Positions 1 through 10,177 of a stretch of 64,000 nucleotides of DNA are shown one piece after another. The notes under the pieces were generated by a model. It saw nothing but the letters and a program-made list of their open reading frames with translations, did not search any database and was not told the origin of the DNA. Source of the stretch: Metridium senile (Eukaryota > Cnidaria > Anthozoa > Actiniaria > Metridiidae). Position 1 is the first letter of the stretch; every line of letters starts with the position of its first letter. The position numbers and the translations under genes are program-made. Where the stretch lies: assembly GCA_949775045.1 (NCBI GenBank), contig OX459097.1, forward strand, positions 13,347,210 through 13,411,209. The letters run 5' to 3'.

Positions 1-912
1 TTTATGCAAATGTCTTTCGTTGTTTTCAGTCACATTTCGAAATTGTTTACTGTCTTTCTGTAGGTTGATCGCTAGTCAAAATTAATTAGCTATTCAGTTA
101 TCATATCTGGTTGTACAACTCACTATCCACAAGCTCTTCTAGCATTGGTGGTTTATTATGCACCGAAAACGGAGCATTTTGAAAACGGTCACCGGCTTGG
201 ATCAATATGAAAACGTTGAAGCAGTGTGGATGCAGATCGTTTTGAAAACAGATCTTTTTTAAGATGGTCTCCACAATAGATGAATGCTATAACACTGTCT
301 ACCATCGGTGTGGTGTGGATGCGGATATTTTTTAAAACGGTCTCGGAATATATAAATTTGAAAACGTTTATAAATTGGCATAGTGTGGACGCAGCAAAAT
401 ATATCCGTATAAAGAGTAAAAAATTATTTTCGACTTTATCTGGCATAGTGTGGAAAAGGCCTAACTCGCCTAACACTGCTACTTCATTGATCATGTAAAG
501 CAAAGGACCTTTTATAACATGGTACAATCACCTTGCCGCTCATATATAGCTAATTCAATTAATATAGTCACAAAATTTAATCTTGAAGCTAAAAGGGATC
601 ATGCATGGGATATATTCCATCGATTGGAGCATTATGTCGTCAACTGAAACATTCAACATGTTTTTGCGTTGTTTAAGGAAAAGAAAACCACAATAGCAAT
701 TGAAGCATAATATATATTTTTTGGCATCTTAAACCCTTATCATGCAATGATAGTTGACATCAACAATGAATAAAATCAAGATTTTCCCCTCTAAATATTG
801 ACGGGACAATATTTCAATACAATCAACCAAGAGCGCAAAGTTATGCTTGAGTTATTCCCCGGGGAGGGGGGGACTCAATTAATAGGGGTGCTCGACGGAC
901 GGTTTTGAAAAT

Positions 913-1092
913 GAACCTAAAAGGTACACATAAATTAACTCAGATAGTGATTTCAGACCCTAAAAGGTACGACCACATTAAAAAAATTTTCAATATGTAT
1001 AATCGTAAGTTCGAAAACTGACCCTAAAAGGTACGGTGCCAGTTCGAGACCCGAAAGGTACGCGAGGGTCTTATTTTCGACCCTAAAAGGTC
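913..1092. repeat. Interspersed ACCCTAAAAGGTAC motif cluster
   Basis: The 14-mer ACCCTAAAAGGTAC or a one- to two-base variant occurs five times in 180 bases, near 914, 957, 1021, 1048 and 1080. Spacing is irregular (about 27-64 bases) and all copies have the same orientation. The sequence between copies is not conserved, so this is not a simple tandem array. Confidence 0.6.
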
Positions 1093-1869
1093 CGTCAAGA
1101 AGCCGTTAAAGAAGTTACCGATTAGTATTAAACCGAGTGACATACGATCGCTTTTAATACCAGATAGACCAAACTCACGAGATTGAAATAGGAGCTAGAC
1201 ATATGACAAAGGGTCAATGGAATAACAAAGCAATAAACGACCCTTGGAAACTATAAATACACAGAGATTACAAGCGAATATAAACGCGAACGATACTCTG
1301 CTGCCCATGGTCGAATTCACAAATTACTGCGAATACTTTCTTGAAGCTCGTTATAAAATACAGAAAGATAACATTACAATTAATGAATGAATGAATGAAC
1401 TTACCTATCGACATTGCCAAACGCCTGTTGGATGTCTAATTATCAAATAAAGTGTAGTTTAAACCACATCTTTGTACACTGAGTTCTTGAGTTGGCATCA
1501 GAACCCGGAAATAATGGATGGTAACTATGTGGTATAATGACCACAGGCAACCCAACAATACATTACTCGTCGCTCACCGTGACGATACCGGGATATAATT
1601 AAATTGAGTTACTTTCTCTCCGTAACTTACAAATTTATGCTTAGTAAACAGCTTAGTAAGGATACTATAAATTTTATCTTAGAAAATATTTTTTAAATTC
1701 AGAACGATTTTGTATTCGCAAACAAGAATTATGCGATACAAGATCAGTGTTTTATATAAAAATGAGAATTATAATCAAATTAAGTTAACCTGATTTTTGA
1801 TTATCTGATGATCATTTCAATTTAAATGCCATAAAAGATGCTTATTTTCAATATACCCTTACGAGTTCC

Positions 1870-1903
1870 TCCCCCCTCCCCCCCCCCCCCCCCCCCCCCC
1901 CCC
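1870..1903. repeat. Poly-C homopolymer
   Basis: An almost pure cytosine run of about 35 bases with one T. The complementary strand is a long G-run able to form a G-quadruplex. The exact length is likely to be uncertain in assembly. Confidence 0.85.
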
Positions 1904-2142
1904 TTCTTGGTAAAAGTGGAATAAAATTTCGAACCGCGAGGCACCAATCAAAAATCGAACAATCAAACAAAATGAGCAATAAACAAATTTTTGGAAAATA
2001 AACATTTTTTAAAGCTACTATGGACTACAAAAAAAAACATTTTAAAAGAACCATTTCAATGTAAACTGAGACCAATAAAATTATCGAAAGATGTAAATTA
2101 GATTTAAAAGTCTGGAGAAATTTTTCCACGTTTCTTCAACCT

Positions 2143-2408
2143 ACAATCATTGTCAAAAGTAGTTGGCACGATTTTAGTATTTTATCTCATAGTCACTACT
2201 TCATTTATTTTAAGTATAAAAAATGTTCCCCCCTTCCCCCACATCAATGTTGCTGTAAAATGATAGCGCATTGACAGGTCAACCATATAAGCACCAAACA
2301 ATGACTCCCTCCTCAACATTGCGAAGGGGGGTGGGGGGAGTAGTAGAATTTCAGCACTGCTAAAATTACTTTATCACATTCGTGCCAACACTTTTGTCAA
2401 TGATTGTC
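2143..2408. mobile_element. MITE-like inverted repeat
   Basis: ACAATCATTGTCAAAAGT at 2143 is mirrored by its near-exact complement ending at about 2408, and the arms continue inward through GTTGGCACG. The interior has C-rich and G-rich patches that also pair. There is no open frame, so this is a non-autonomous palindromic element. Confidence 0.55.
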
Positions 2409-3136
2409 TGGAACACTATTTCATGAATTTCTTGTTTCTACAATGTATGTAAACCAAACCAATTTGATATGACAAAACCTTCGTTGAGTTGTTTCTTTTC
2501 ATGTGCGAATGACCTGTGCATGAAGCCCAACTGTGACGTCACTTCTGTCAAGGAATAGGCCAGTATACCCCCAAACAAACACCTATCAATTTTGAAAGAA
2601 AAACCTTCTATCGTGGAAGCTCAATTCCCTTGTATTATAAGTCGTATGTATTAAATTGAATTTGTCCTGTAATTTGGCATAATAAGCCAATGGAAAAATA
2701 TGCCGAAAACTTAAATTTGAAAATTGCATTTATTTATAACGAGCGATGAAAGCATGACGTACAATTGAGGTCAAGCGCGCGCTTGTTGAGCTGAAATTCA
2801 ACGGCTTTATCGTAAAAACTACACTCACATTGTGTAAAAAGATATTTTAAATAGTAAGTAAACATAAATTTGAGTGACTAACAAACATTTTTTAAACGTT
2901 TCTGTTCAAAAATATATAGGAAATAGGCTAAGAGTAGCTCAATGACCGGAAGTATTCACGTAGACCACTATATATTGATAACACTTTTGCAACTAAAATT
3001 TTCATGTTTCCTGTAAAAAATTAAAAAGCAATTGCAATTAACTACATGTTAGTGGTATTAAAGTTTATTTCTAGCGCTTTTACTAAACATCGCCTTGCAA
3101 AATGCATCCACAAATAGCGATTTTGCACTTTTACAA

Positions 3137-3530
3137 GGGGCTCCCAACGGTACTCTGCACGGTACTCCATGACTAATTTGTTGATAATTGAGAGAATTTT
3201 GAATTTATCGATCCAAACTATATATCAACATTTGCTTTGCAAATGTTCAAACACCATGGGATGGTTTTTTTCTAAAATTTGTAAATCGCAGCGAAAATAT
3301 CAACGGTGCTCCCCTACTCTACTATAATATAGCTATAGTTGACCTTTCATTTGTAATGTTAACAAGGGAGAACCGTTCCAAAATGAACCTGGGCTATGAA
3401 CCCTCACAAATGTGAAGATCCTTTGCTGTTCTTTATGGAAATATCGAAAAGTTTTAAAACCCTTCATTTTTGACAAGTTTTTTAGCGTTTATTGGATGGA
3501 GTACCGTCGGGGAGTACCGTTGGGCTCCCT
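3137..3530. mobile_element. MITE-like inverted repeat next to the Polinton
   Basis: GGGCTCCCAACGGTACTC at the left is complementary to GAGTACCGTTGGGCTCCC at the right, and an inner GGTACTCCAT/ATGGAGTACC also matches. There is no coding capacity. Confidence 0.5.
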
Positions 3531-3702
3531 GTGTTGAAAACGAGCGATCTTTATATAAACCCCATTTACACGACATCATTTTCGGGCCCGGCACTCCTAA
3601 CTTTTGGTACGCGTACCTTACTTTTCTGGCACGGCACTCGTAAAATTTGCCGTGTAAACGCAATTCCAAGCGGCCCGCGTACCTACTTTTTAAGCGGGCC
3701 GA

Positions 3703-3990
3703 GAGTAGTTGATTCTTGGCGCCACGAGGACAAATTGAAATCACACCACGAGGACACATTGAAATCATAGAGCACCCGGCGTCAAATATTTTTACACCCA
3801 CCCCTCCCTATTAAATTAGCGATACCTGACCCTGACCTAAAAAATTGAAAAACGGCTTAAAGAATTAGATATTATAATAAAAATGAACAAGCATACAGTG
3901 AAAGAGTTGAAAGCCCTCGCCAAAGAGCGAGGGATCAAAGGCTACTACAAATTACGTAAGGCCGAACTCATCGAAGCGTTGGCTAACGCA
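3703..3990 (+). repeat. Polinton left terminal inverted repeat
   Basis: 288 bases, complementary to 17813-18100 with no gaps and two substitutions, one near 3810 and one at 3982. It contains a short tandem duplication (CCACGAGGACA twice, 3722-3769), a TTAAAG box at about 3856, and the first 36 codons of the polymerase gene. Identity stops exactly where the polymerase enters its proline (CCA) run. Confidence 0.95.
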
Positions 3991-6900
3991 CCACCACCAC
4001 CACCACCACCACCACCGCCATCACCAACCCCTTCAACCAAACTTATCGAAGGGCTGTCACTGTCACCGCCACCACCACCGACCCCCAACACGTCATCGAA
4101 TATTCTTGATGAGTCGATACCTGAGATTAATGCTCCCATTCTCAAACCTTCCCACCCCCCTCGAAATTCCCATGTCCAATCACTCAAACATTTAGCAAAC
4201 AGAGCGGCCAACTCCGTAAAGAAAGAGTTGAACAAGTTTGCAGATTGGATATTATCTTATGTCCCAGAGCCTATCAAAAAGACTGTAAATAAACGAGTGG
4301 GCAGTCTAAAGGACAAAGTGAACCGTATATTCAAGAGAGTTGAACGGCCCACACCCAAAGAACAACAAACAGCAATAGGGGGGTATCTGAAAACCCATAG
4401 GATAGATGGACAAAAAGGGTATGACCCCAAGACGTTCATCACTAATATAAAACCAAAAGTTATAGATCTCATTAAGCAGCAAAAGAAACCAATCAAAGTA
4501 AAGTTCATCTTTACCTGTAAATTCATAAAAGAGAACCCAGCCACTGAGCAGATTGATGAAAATTCAGGATACTTTCACTCAACCGTGGAAACCATAACAG
4601 AATCAACCGATTTCTCCGACTTGTTCAATACAATGACAAATCGTCTACTTGAATTGATTGGGCAATTTCAAAACAAAGGCTCTGGGTGGCAATTCGACCA
4701 AGTCGAATACTTTGATATCAACATCGACCCCTTTGAACCGATTTCTGGAAGTTCCTATATACCACTACCATCAAAATTAGCATCCAAGCAAGCAATCATC
4801 AATGTTAAGAACGAGAAGGATCATGAATGTTTCAAGTGGGCGGTAACCTCTGCCGTGTTTCCTAAGAAAACACATCCTGAAAGACTCAATAAACAAATGA
4901 AAGAGAACTCTGAGAATTTTGACTGGTCAGGAATAGAGTTCCCCGTCTCACTAAAACAGATTGATAAGTTTGAAAAGCAAAACCCCTACGCGATTAACGT
5001 CTACGGTTATGAAGGTGAGGTATACCCTCTAAAAATAAGTAAGAAACATGAAGCTCAAGTGATCAACTTACTCCTAATATCAAACGATGAAACAAACCAC
5101 TATTGCTGGATAAAGAATATGATGAGATTAGTATCTACTGAAATTGATAAATTTCATCATACTCGATTTTTATGCTATAGATGTCTGAACTCATTTCGAT
5201 GCAAACAATCATTAGAAAAACATTCTGAATACTGCTCTAAAAATGAAGAAGTTAAGATTGAAATGCCAAAAGATAAGGATGGAAATCCCCTTTATACAAC
5301 ATTCAAGAATTTCAATAGAAAGATGCGAGTCCCCTTTGTTGTCTATGCCGACTTTGAAAGCTTTACAGAGAACATAGACACCTGTTCCCCAGATGAAAGA
5401 AAAAGCTTTACTAAGCAATACCAGAAGCACAAACCATCAGGCTTCTGCTATTTTATCAAGTGCTTTGATGACAACATATTTTCATCCGAGCTTGTAAGAT
5501 ATACAGCTACATCCCCAAACGAAGATATCCCACAGATGTTTGTTGAGTCTCTAGAGTCAGACATTAAGGACATTTACAATAAGTTCAAGTTCCCTAAGAA
5601 GGTTAAGATGACTCTGAGGGATAAAATCGCCTATAGCAATGCCACTCAATGTCACATCTGTGATGGTGACCTGGAAAAAGACAAAGTTTTGGACCACTGT
5701 CACCTTACAGGAAAGTATAGAGGCGCAGCTCATAATGAATGCAACCTTCAATACAGGATTCCTAAGTTCTTTCCAGTCATTTTTCATAATCTGTCTGGAT
5801 ATGACTCACACCTATTTATCAAGAACCTTGGTACATCAAAAGGTAAAGTAAACTGTATACCTAGTAATGAAGAAAAGTACATCAGTTTCACAAAACAGAT
5901 TGTAGTTGACCGTTTTACGAACAAAGAAGGTAAGCAGGTTGATGTGAAGCGCGACATAAGATTCATTGACAGCTTCAAATTTATGACAGCCAGTCTTGAC
6001 AGTTTAGTTGATAATCTTACTAAATGTGGAAAGTGTGAGGCCTGCGAGCCTGGAGATTGTATAAAGAGATTCATAAAAGATGGAAGGGTCGTTCAGTTCA
6101 AAGGTATTGGCAGATGTGATCAATGTAAGAATTGTCTGTTAGCTAAAAGTAAGTGTCTCGCTCCAACAGATAAGAACCTAGCTGAAACGAAAAAGTATTT
6201 TGTAGATAAGACGGATATGATGTTGAGAAAGGGCGTATTTCCATACGATTGGTTTGATGGCTTTGATAAACTCAACGCAACCCAATTACCGCCTAAAGAT
6301 GCGTTCTATTCTAGACTCAACGACACTGACATAACAGATGACGACTATCAACATGCCAAGAAGGTGTGGGAAACCTTTGAGACGAAAACAATTAGGGATT
6401 ACCACGACCTATACCTTAAGTCGGACGTACTACTATTAGCCGATGTCTTTGAAAACTTCAGAGATGTTTGCATCAAAAATTATGGTTTAGACCCAACATG
6501 GTATTACACAGCGCCAGGACTAGCCTGGGATGCGGCCTTGAAAATTACCAAAGTAAAGTTAGAGCTGTTAACTGATCCTAACATGTTACTAATGGTTGAG
6601 AAAGGCATTCGTGGAGGTGTTTCCATGATATCAAAACGATATGGTAAAGCTAACAATCCCTACATGGACAAATATGACCCCAACCAACCCACTAAATATA
6701 TCACGTATCTTGACGCAAACAATCTCTATGGGTGTGCAATGAGTAAACGACTCCCCACCCACGGGTTTGGATGGATGATCGATCGAGAGCTAACAGGTTG
6801 GAAACACCAACCATGCATTCTAGAGATCAGCCTGGAATATCCTCGTCGTCTACATGACTTACACAACGACTACCCATTAGCTCCAGAGAGCATCAAGGTC

Positions 6901-7929
6901 GACAAAGTAGACAAGTTAATCCCAAACCTCGACAACAAAACAAAGTACGTAGTTCATCATGAGACTCTGAAACTTTACGAAAGCCTCGGACTAAAAGTCA
7001 CCAAGATTCATAGGGGTATCACATTCGAAGAGTCTGATTGGTTGAGGCCTTACATCGACTTGAATACCAACCTAAGGGCAAAAGCAGCCAACGACTTTGA
7101 AAAAGATTTCTTCAAGTTGATGAATAACTCAGTCTTTGGCAAGACAATGGAAAACATCAGAAACAGAGTAGACGTTCGGCTGGTAACGAATGAAAAAGAT
7201 GCGAAAAAGTTAATATCAAAGCCAAACTACCAACATCGCACCATCTTTTGCGAAAATCTAGCCGCCATCCACATGAAGAAAACAAAGTTGGTATTTGACA
7301 AACCCGTTTACTTAGGCATGTCCATTCTAGACCTAAGTAAGACGATAATGTACGACTTTCACTATAATTACATCAAGCAAAAATATGGTGACAGAGCCAA
7401 GTTGTTGTTCACAGATACGGACAGTCTTGCCTATGAGATTGAGACTGAGGACTTTTACAAGGATATCAGCAAAGATATTCAAGCAAAGTTCGATACCAGT
7501 AACTATCCAAAGGATCACCCATCTGGTATTGAGGTGGGTGTAAACAAGAAAGTCATCGGAATGTTTAAAGATGAGGCTGGAGGTCAGCAAATTACAGAAT
7601 TTGTAGGACTGAGAGCAAAACTCTACTCGTACAAGATGGATGAAGGTATAGAAGAAAAGAAATGTAAGGGCGTTAAGAAAGCTGTCGTAAAGAAATGCAT
7701 CAGTTTCGATAACTACAAGGATTGTCTATTCAATAAACAACCACAGATGAGGAGAATGAATGTAATCAGAAGCCATAAACATGAAGTTTATACTGAGACT
7801 GTAAACAAGGTCGCCCTATCTCATGAGGATGACAAACGAATCATTTGTGAAGATGGTGTTCACACCTTCGCTCACGGTCATTTCAGAACGCTATCAGGTG
7901 GCAACTCAGTGTCTGGAGGCACAACCTGA
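3883..7929 (+). CDS. polB: Protein-primed family B DNA polymerase with N-terminal SAP domain
   Basis: Replicates the linear element; Polinton polymerases are thought to use a terminal-protein primer. 1348 residues. Residues 1-36 resemble a SAP-type DNA-binding helix pair (VKELKALAKERG..YYKLRKAELIEAL). A polyproline tract follows (37-46). The 3'-5' exonuclease motifs are Exo I YADFES with D490/E492, Exo II FHNLSGYD with D641, and Exo III YHDLYLKSD with D848. Polymerase motif A is DANNLYG (D944), motif B is NNSVFGK (1081-1087), motif C is FTDTDS (D1178, D1180). Between Exo I and Exo II lies a CHIC..DHCH..H..C cluster (590 to about 624) like an endonuclease VII/HNH treble clef. A further Cys-rich knuckle is near 710-765. 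All catalytic residues are present. The ATG is 28 bases after a TTAAAG box inside the TIR. The 3' end overlaps the convergent integrase gene by 52 bases. Confidence 0.95.
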   Translation: MNKHTVKELKALAKERGIKGYYKLRKAELIEALANAPPPPPPPPPPSPTPSTKLIEGLSLSPPPPPTPNTSSNILDESIPEINAPILKPSHPPRNSHVQSLKHLANRAANSVKKELNKFADWILSYVPEPIKKTVNKRVGSLKDKVNRIFKRVERPTPKEQQTAIGGYLKTHRIDGQKGYDPKTFITNIKPKVIDLIKQQKKPIKVKFIFTCKFIKENPATEQIDENSGYFHSTVETITESTDFSDLFNTMTNRLLELIGQFQNKGSGWQFDQVEYFDINIDPFEPISGSSYIPLPSKLASKQAIINVKNEKDHECFKWAVTSAVFPKKTHPERLNKQMKENSENFDWSGIEFPVSLKQIDKFEKQNPYAINVYGYEGEVYPLKISKKHEAQVINLLLISNDETNHYCWIKNMMRLVSTEIDKFHHTRFLCYRCLNSFRCKQSLEKHSEYCSKNEEVKIEMPKDKDGNPLYTTFKNFNRKMRVPFVVYADFESFTENIDTCSPDERKSFTKQYQKHKPSGFCYFIKCFDDNIFSSELVRYTATSPNEDIPQMFVESLESDIKDIYNKFKFPKKVKMTLRDKIAYSNATQCHICDGDLEKDKVLDHCHLTGKYRGAAHNECNLQYRIPKFFPVIFHNLSGYDSHLFIKNLGTSKGKVNCIPSNEEKYISFTKQIVVDRFTNKEGKQVDVKRDIRFIDSFKFMTASLDSLVDNLTKCGKCEACEPGDCIKRFIKDGRVVQFKGIGRCDQCKNCLLAKSKCLAPTDKNLAETKKYFVDKTDMMLRKGVFPYDWFDGFDKLNATQLPPKDAFYSRLNDTDITDDDYQHAKKVWETFETKTIRDYHDLYLKSDVLLLADVFENFRDVCIKNYGLDPTWYYTAPGLAWDAALKITKVKLELLTDPNMLLMVEKGIRGGVSMISKRYGKANNPYMDKYDPNQPTKYITYLDANNLYGCAMSKRLPTHGFGWMIDRELTGWKHQPCILEISLEYPRRLHDLHNDYPLAPESIKVDKVDKLIPNLDNKTKYVVHHETLKLYESLGLKVTKIHRGITFEESDWLRPYIDLNTNLRAKAANDFEKDFFKLMNNSVFGKTMENIRNRVDVRLVTNEKDAKKLISKPNYQHRTIFCENLAAIHMKKTKLVFDKPVYLGMSILDLSKTIMYDFHYNYIKQKYGDRAKLLFTDTDSLAYEIETEDFYKDISKDIQAKFDTSNYPKDHPSGIEVGVNKKVIGMFKDEAGGQQITEFVGLRAKLYSYKMDEGIEEKKCKGVKKAVVKKCISFDNYKDCLFNKQPQMRRMNVIRSHKHEVYTETVNKVALSHEDDKRIICEDGVHTFAHGHFRTLSGGNSVSGGTT

Positions 7930-8873
7930 AGCTCTTCCCTACTAAATCCACGCCTAGGTCCACCCTCCGATAGATAGTACAACACAGGCTGTCCAGCCGA
8001 AACAACACTGCGCGATAAATCATAGATATCCAAACTCCAGACCGGATCCGTCGCACGACGGTTATCACCTCCTTCGTCTTCACCCGGTGCAAGCAAATAT
8101 CTTACTTTAACTCCAGGGGGTAGTCTCACTTCGTCAAGTCCGACAGGCCGTTTATATTTGACAGATTTAACATCAACTTCTCTCAGTTTCAAAGCTTTAT
8201 CAGGTTCTTTTCCACTAATCCGCCTTGGCTTACTATTCATTGCTTCCAAAACTTCTGGTAACCTCTTCACCCATTCTCTTGACCTTTCATTTTCTAATAA
8301 CATCTCTTGAGCATATTGATGACTATACAATCTTTCAGACAAAGTTCGATTTGCTCGTTCTACCACAGATTGAGCTTTATGGTTTTTAGCCTCACTTCGC
8401 TGGATGGTAACACCCTTCTTTTTCATGAGTTTTGTAACATCACCCATAAATTCTGTGCCGGGGTCGACAATCACCGTATTTGGCCACTTGAGTTTCCTTG
8501 AATAGATTCTTTCAAACGCTTTGGCAAGTCCACTTGAATCTTTACTCGTTAGAGCTTCAGCATCAACATACCTTGATGCAACATCCACCACTAACAGCGC
8601 ATATTTGTAGGTCTTTCGTTTTACAGTATCGTGAGTTAAGAACAATAGATCCGCCTGGTGGATATAGTTTGTTTTGACAACAGCCCAATGCGGTCTCGGA
8701 ATATAGTTTGGAGGCGGTAGATAGATCTGCCACAGCGCTTGTTTCTCAAGCCACTTCTTAGATGTAGATTGGCTCACTTTAGCAGCATCCACCAATTTAT
8801 TGATAGCTTCATAGCCTTTCCAGTACCCCTTGGTACTGTAGTATACTTTTGATAACCTGCTTTCGTTATTCAT
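7878..8873 (-). CDS. int: Polinton integrase (retrovirus-like, DD35E)
   Basis: 331 residues; inserts the element into host DNA by strand transfer. The rve-type catalytic core shows D75 (in HQADLLFL), D137 (in VDPGTEF) and E172 (in VVERANRTL), giving the classical D-D-35-E spacing. The N-terminal 60 residues are helical (..KLVDAAKVSQSTSKKWL..) and stand where the zinc or helix-turn-helix part of integrases lies. The C-terminal 100 residues (..VRLPPGVKVRYLLAPGE..) look like the SH3-type DNA-binding tail. The gene converges on polB with a 52-base overlap and diverges from the capsid gene across only 34 bases. The catalytic triad is complete, so an active enzyme is plausible. Confidence 0.95.
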   Translation of the reverse strand: MNNESRLSKVYYSTKGYWKGYEAINKLVDAAKVSQSTSKKWLEKQALWQIYLPPPNYIPRPHWAVVKTNYIHQADLLFLTHDTVKRKTYKYALLVVDVASRYVDAEALTSKDSSGLAKAFERIYSRKLKWPNTVIVDPGTEFMGDVTKLMKKKGVTIQRSEAKNHKAQSVVERANRTLSERLYSHQYAQEMLLENERSREWVKRLPEVLEAMNSKPRRISGKEPDKALKLREVDVKSVKYKRPVGLDEVRLPPGVKVRYLLAPGEDEGGDNRRATDPVWSLDIYDLSRSVVSAGQPVLYYLSEGGPRRGFSREELQVVPPDTELPPDSVLK

Positions 8874-8907
8874 TTAAAGATTATCTATCCTTCTCTTAAA
8901 ATTAATT
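8874..8907. promoter_or_regulatory. 34-bp divergent promoter, integrase/capsid
   Basis: The two start codons are separated by 34 AT-rich bases. On the plus strand TTTAAAGATTA begins at 8873, inside the integrase ATG complement, 35 bases before the capsid ATG. On the minus strand TTTTAAGAG lies about 20 bases from the integrase ATG. The same TTTAAAG box recurs before most other virion genes. Confidence 0.55.
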
Positions 8908-10149
8908 ATGTCTCAAGTAATTTCGGAGAGATTAAATCCAAACAGAATCCCACGAGAGCCTTTCGGTTTGAAGGCTGAAGCCTCGCTAAATCGAATCACA
9001 CTGAACCCCTCATCTGCAAACCCCGGAGAGACTCTTTATGTGAACATTCCAAAACTTGCAGAGAATGTAGTGATTGTTCCAGGAAGTGTATCCTTGCTAT
9101 TCGACTTAGGCGTCACAGGGCATGCAAATAATACTCTCGTCAACAACGTTGGTCGAAACCTGGTGTCTAGACTCAAGGTTCTTTTCGGCGGAGAAACACT
9201 GCAAGATACCCAACGATACGATCTATTTCAAACGTATCACGACCTATTCATCCCCAAGGAGGAACGAGAGGATCTATTGAAACAGGGTATCTCATCAGAG
9301 AATATGAGAAAACTCAGAACGAACGCAGGAGACAAGGTTACCTCTGATGCAAAAGAGGTAGCTCTTGCAGCAGTTCACAACACCAAGTACAAAATCCCAC
9401 TAGACCATCCTATTCTGAATGACCATGGTGTTTTCTACCCAAAGGCCCTACCACACCCACTTACATTTGAGATTACACTCGCCCCCATATCAGACATTGT
9501 TGTCTATTCAAGCACCACATCACCACCTAATTACACCATCACAAACCTTGAGTTGGAGTACCTATGCATTTCCAGTGAATACCTTGCTCGGGAGGCAGCG
9601 GCCTCCTATCAAGTTGGAAAAGGCTTCTTCTTCGAGAACATCATTCTTCACAAGACGTTCACCATCTCCAAGCCAAATGACTCGGTTATTAACGAACATA
9701 TAAATCTACCGAGAAAGTCAATGACAGGAGTGCTTTGTTTATTTACAGAGAACCACACAGGGGGAACACGAGACTCTGAGAAATTTGTCAGCCCAGATAT
9801 AAAATCAATTCATGTTAACATCGACGGAATGCCAAATCGACTCTATTCAAAAGGAATGATACCAGCTGATTTGTGGGAATCGATAAAGAAACGTTTTGGT
9901 TTCACGAGTTCACTTAAGCAAAAAGATTTTTACGCGGACAACAAGTTTGCTCTGTGGATCGACTTGAGGACACACCCAGATAACAGCATTCATGGAGGAG
10001 GCCTGGTCTTGAACAACACGCGAGACGGAGTAAAACTAGAAATTAAGAGAAAGACAGGAGGAAGCGGTAATATAAACTGTCACATGTTTGTAGCGGCAGA
10101 CGCATTAATGGAGGTTATGAACTCAAATTTGCGTTCAATAATGTATTAA
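8908..10149 (+). CDS. mcp: Major capsid protein (double jelly-roll type)
   Basis: 413 residues. From family knowledge, Polintons and adintoviruses encode a hexon-like major capsid protein at about this place beside the integrase and ATPase. The sequence fits: it is beta-rich throughout (LYVNIPKL, VVIVPGSVSLLFDL, LTFEITLAPISD, FALWIDLRT), has an NN.GRNLVSRLKVLFGGE segment after the first strands, and has no membrane segment. The C-terminus (..GNINCHMFVAADALMEVM..) reads like a final strand plus helix. The start is the first ATG after the TTTAAAG box. The assignment rests on context and fold-like pattern rather than a catalytic motif. Confidence 0.8.
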   Translation: MSQVISERLNPNRIPREPFGLKAEASLNRITLNPSSANPGETLYVNIPKLAENVVIVPGSVSLLFDLGVTGHANNTLVNNVGRNLVSRLKVLFGGETLQDTQRYDLFQTYHDLFIPKEEREDLLKQGISSENMRKLRTNAGDKVTSDAKEVALAAVHNTKYKIPLDHPILNDHGVFYPKALPHPLTFEITLAPISDIVVYSSTTSPPNYTITNLELEYLCISSEYLAREAAASYQVGKGFFFENIILHKTFTISKPNDSVINEHINLPRKSMTGVLCLFTENHTGGTRDSEKFVSPDIKSIHVNIDGMPNRLYSKGMIPADLWESIKKRFGFTSSLKQKDFYADNKFALWIDLRTHPDNSIHGGGLVLNNTRDGVKLEIKRKTGGSGNINCHMFVAADALMEVMNSNLRSIMY

Positions 10150-10177
10150 AAATAAATACTGTTGTAATACAAAAAGT

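Larger units (their letters stand above)
1..3702. other. Gene-free repeat-rich left flank
   Basis: I see no convincing gene here. The only open frames are short and lack family features. The region holds fragments of dispersed repeats (several copies of a GTGTGGA-type motif at about 200-450), a dispersed 14-mer family at 913-1092, a long poly-C run at 1870-1903, a palindromic repeat at 2143-2408 and another at 3137-3530. The last 150 bases before the Polinton look like a further MITE, with inverted GTGTAAACGC/TTTACACG motifs. Confidence 0.6.

Noticed and set aside
3454..3801. Minus-strand open frame of 115 codons across the left Polinton boundary
   Set aside because: It crosses the junction of MITE and TIR, has no family features, and its part in the TIR is untranslated leader of polB.
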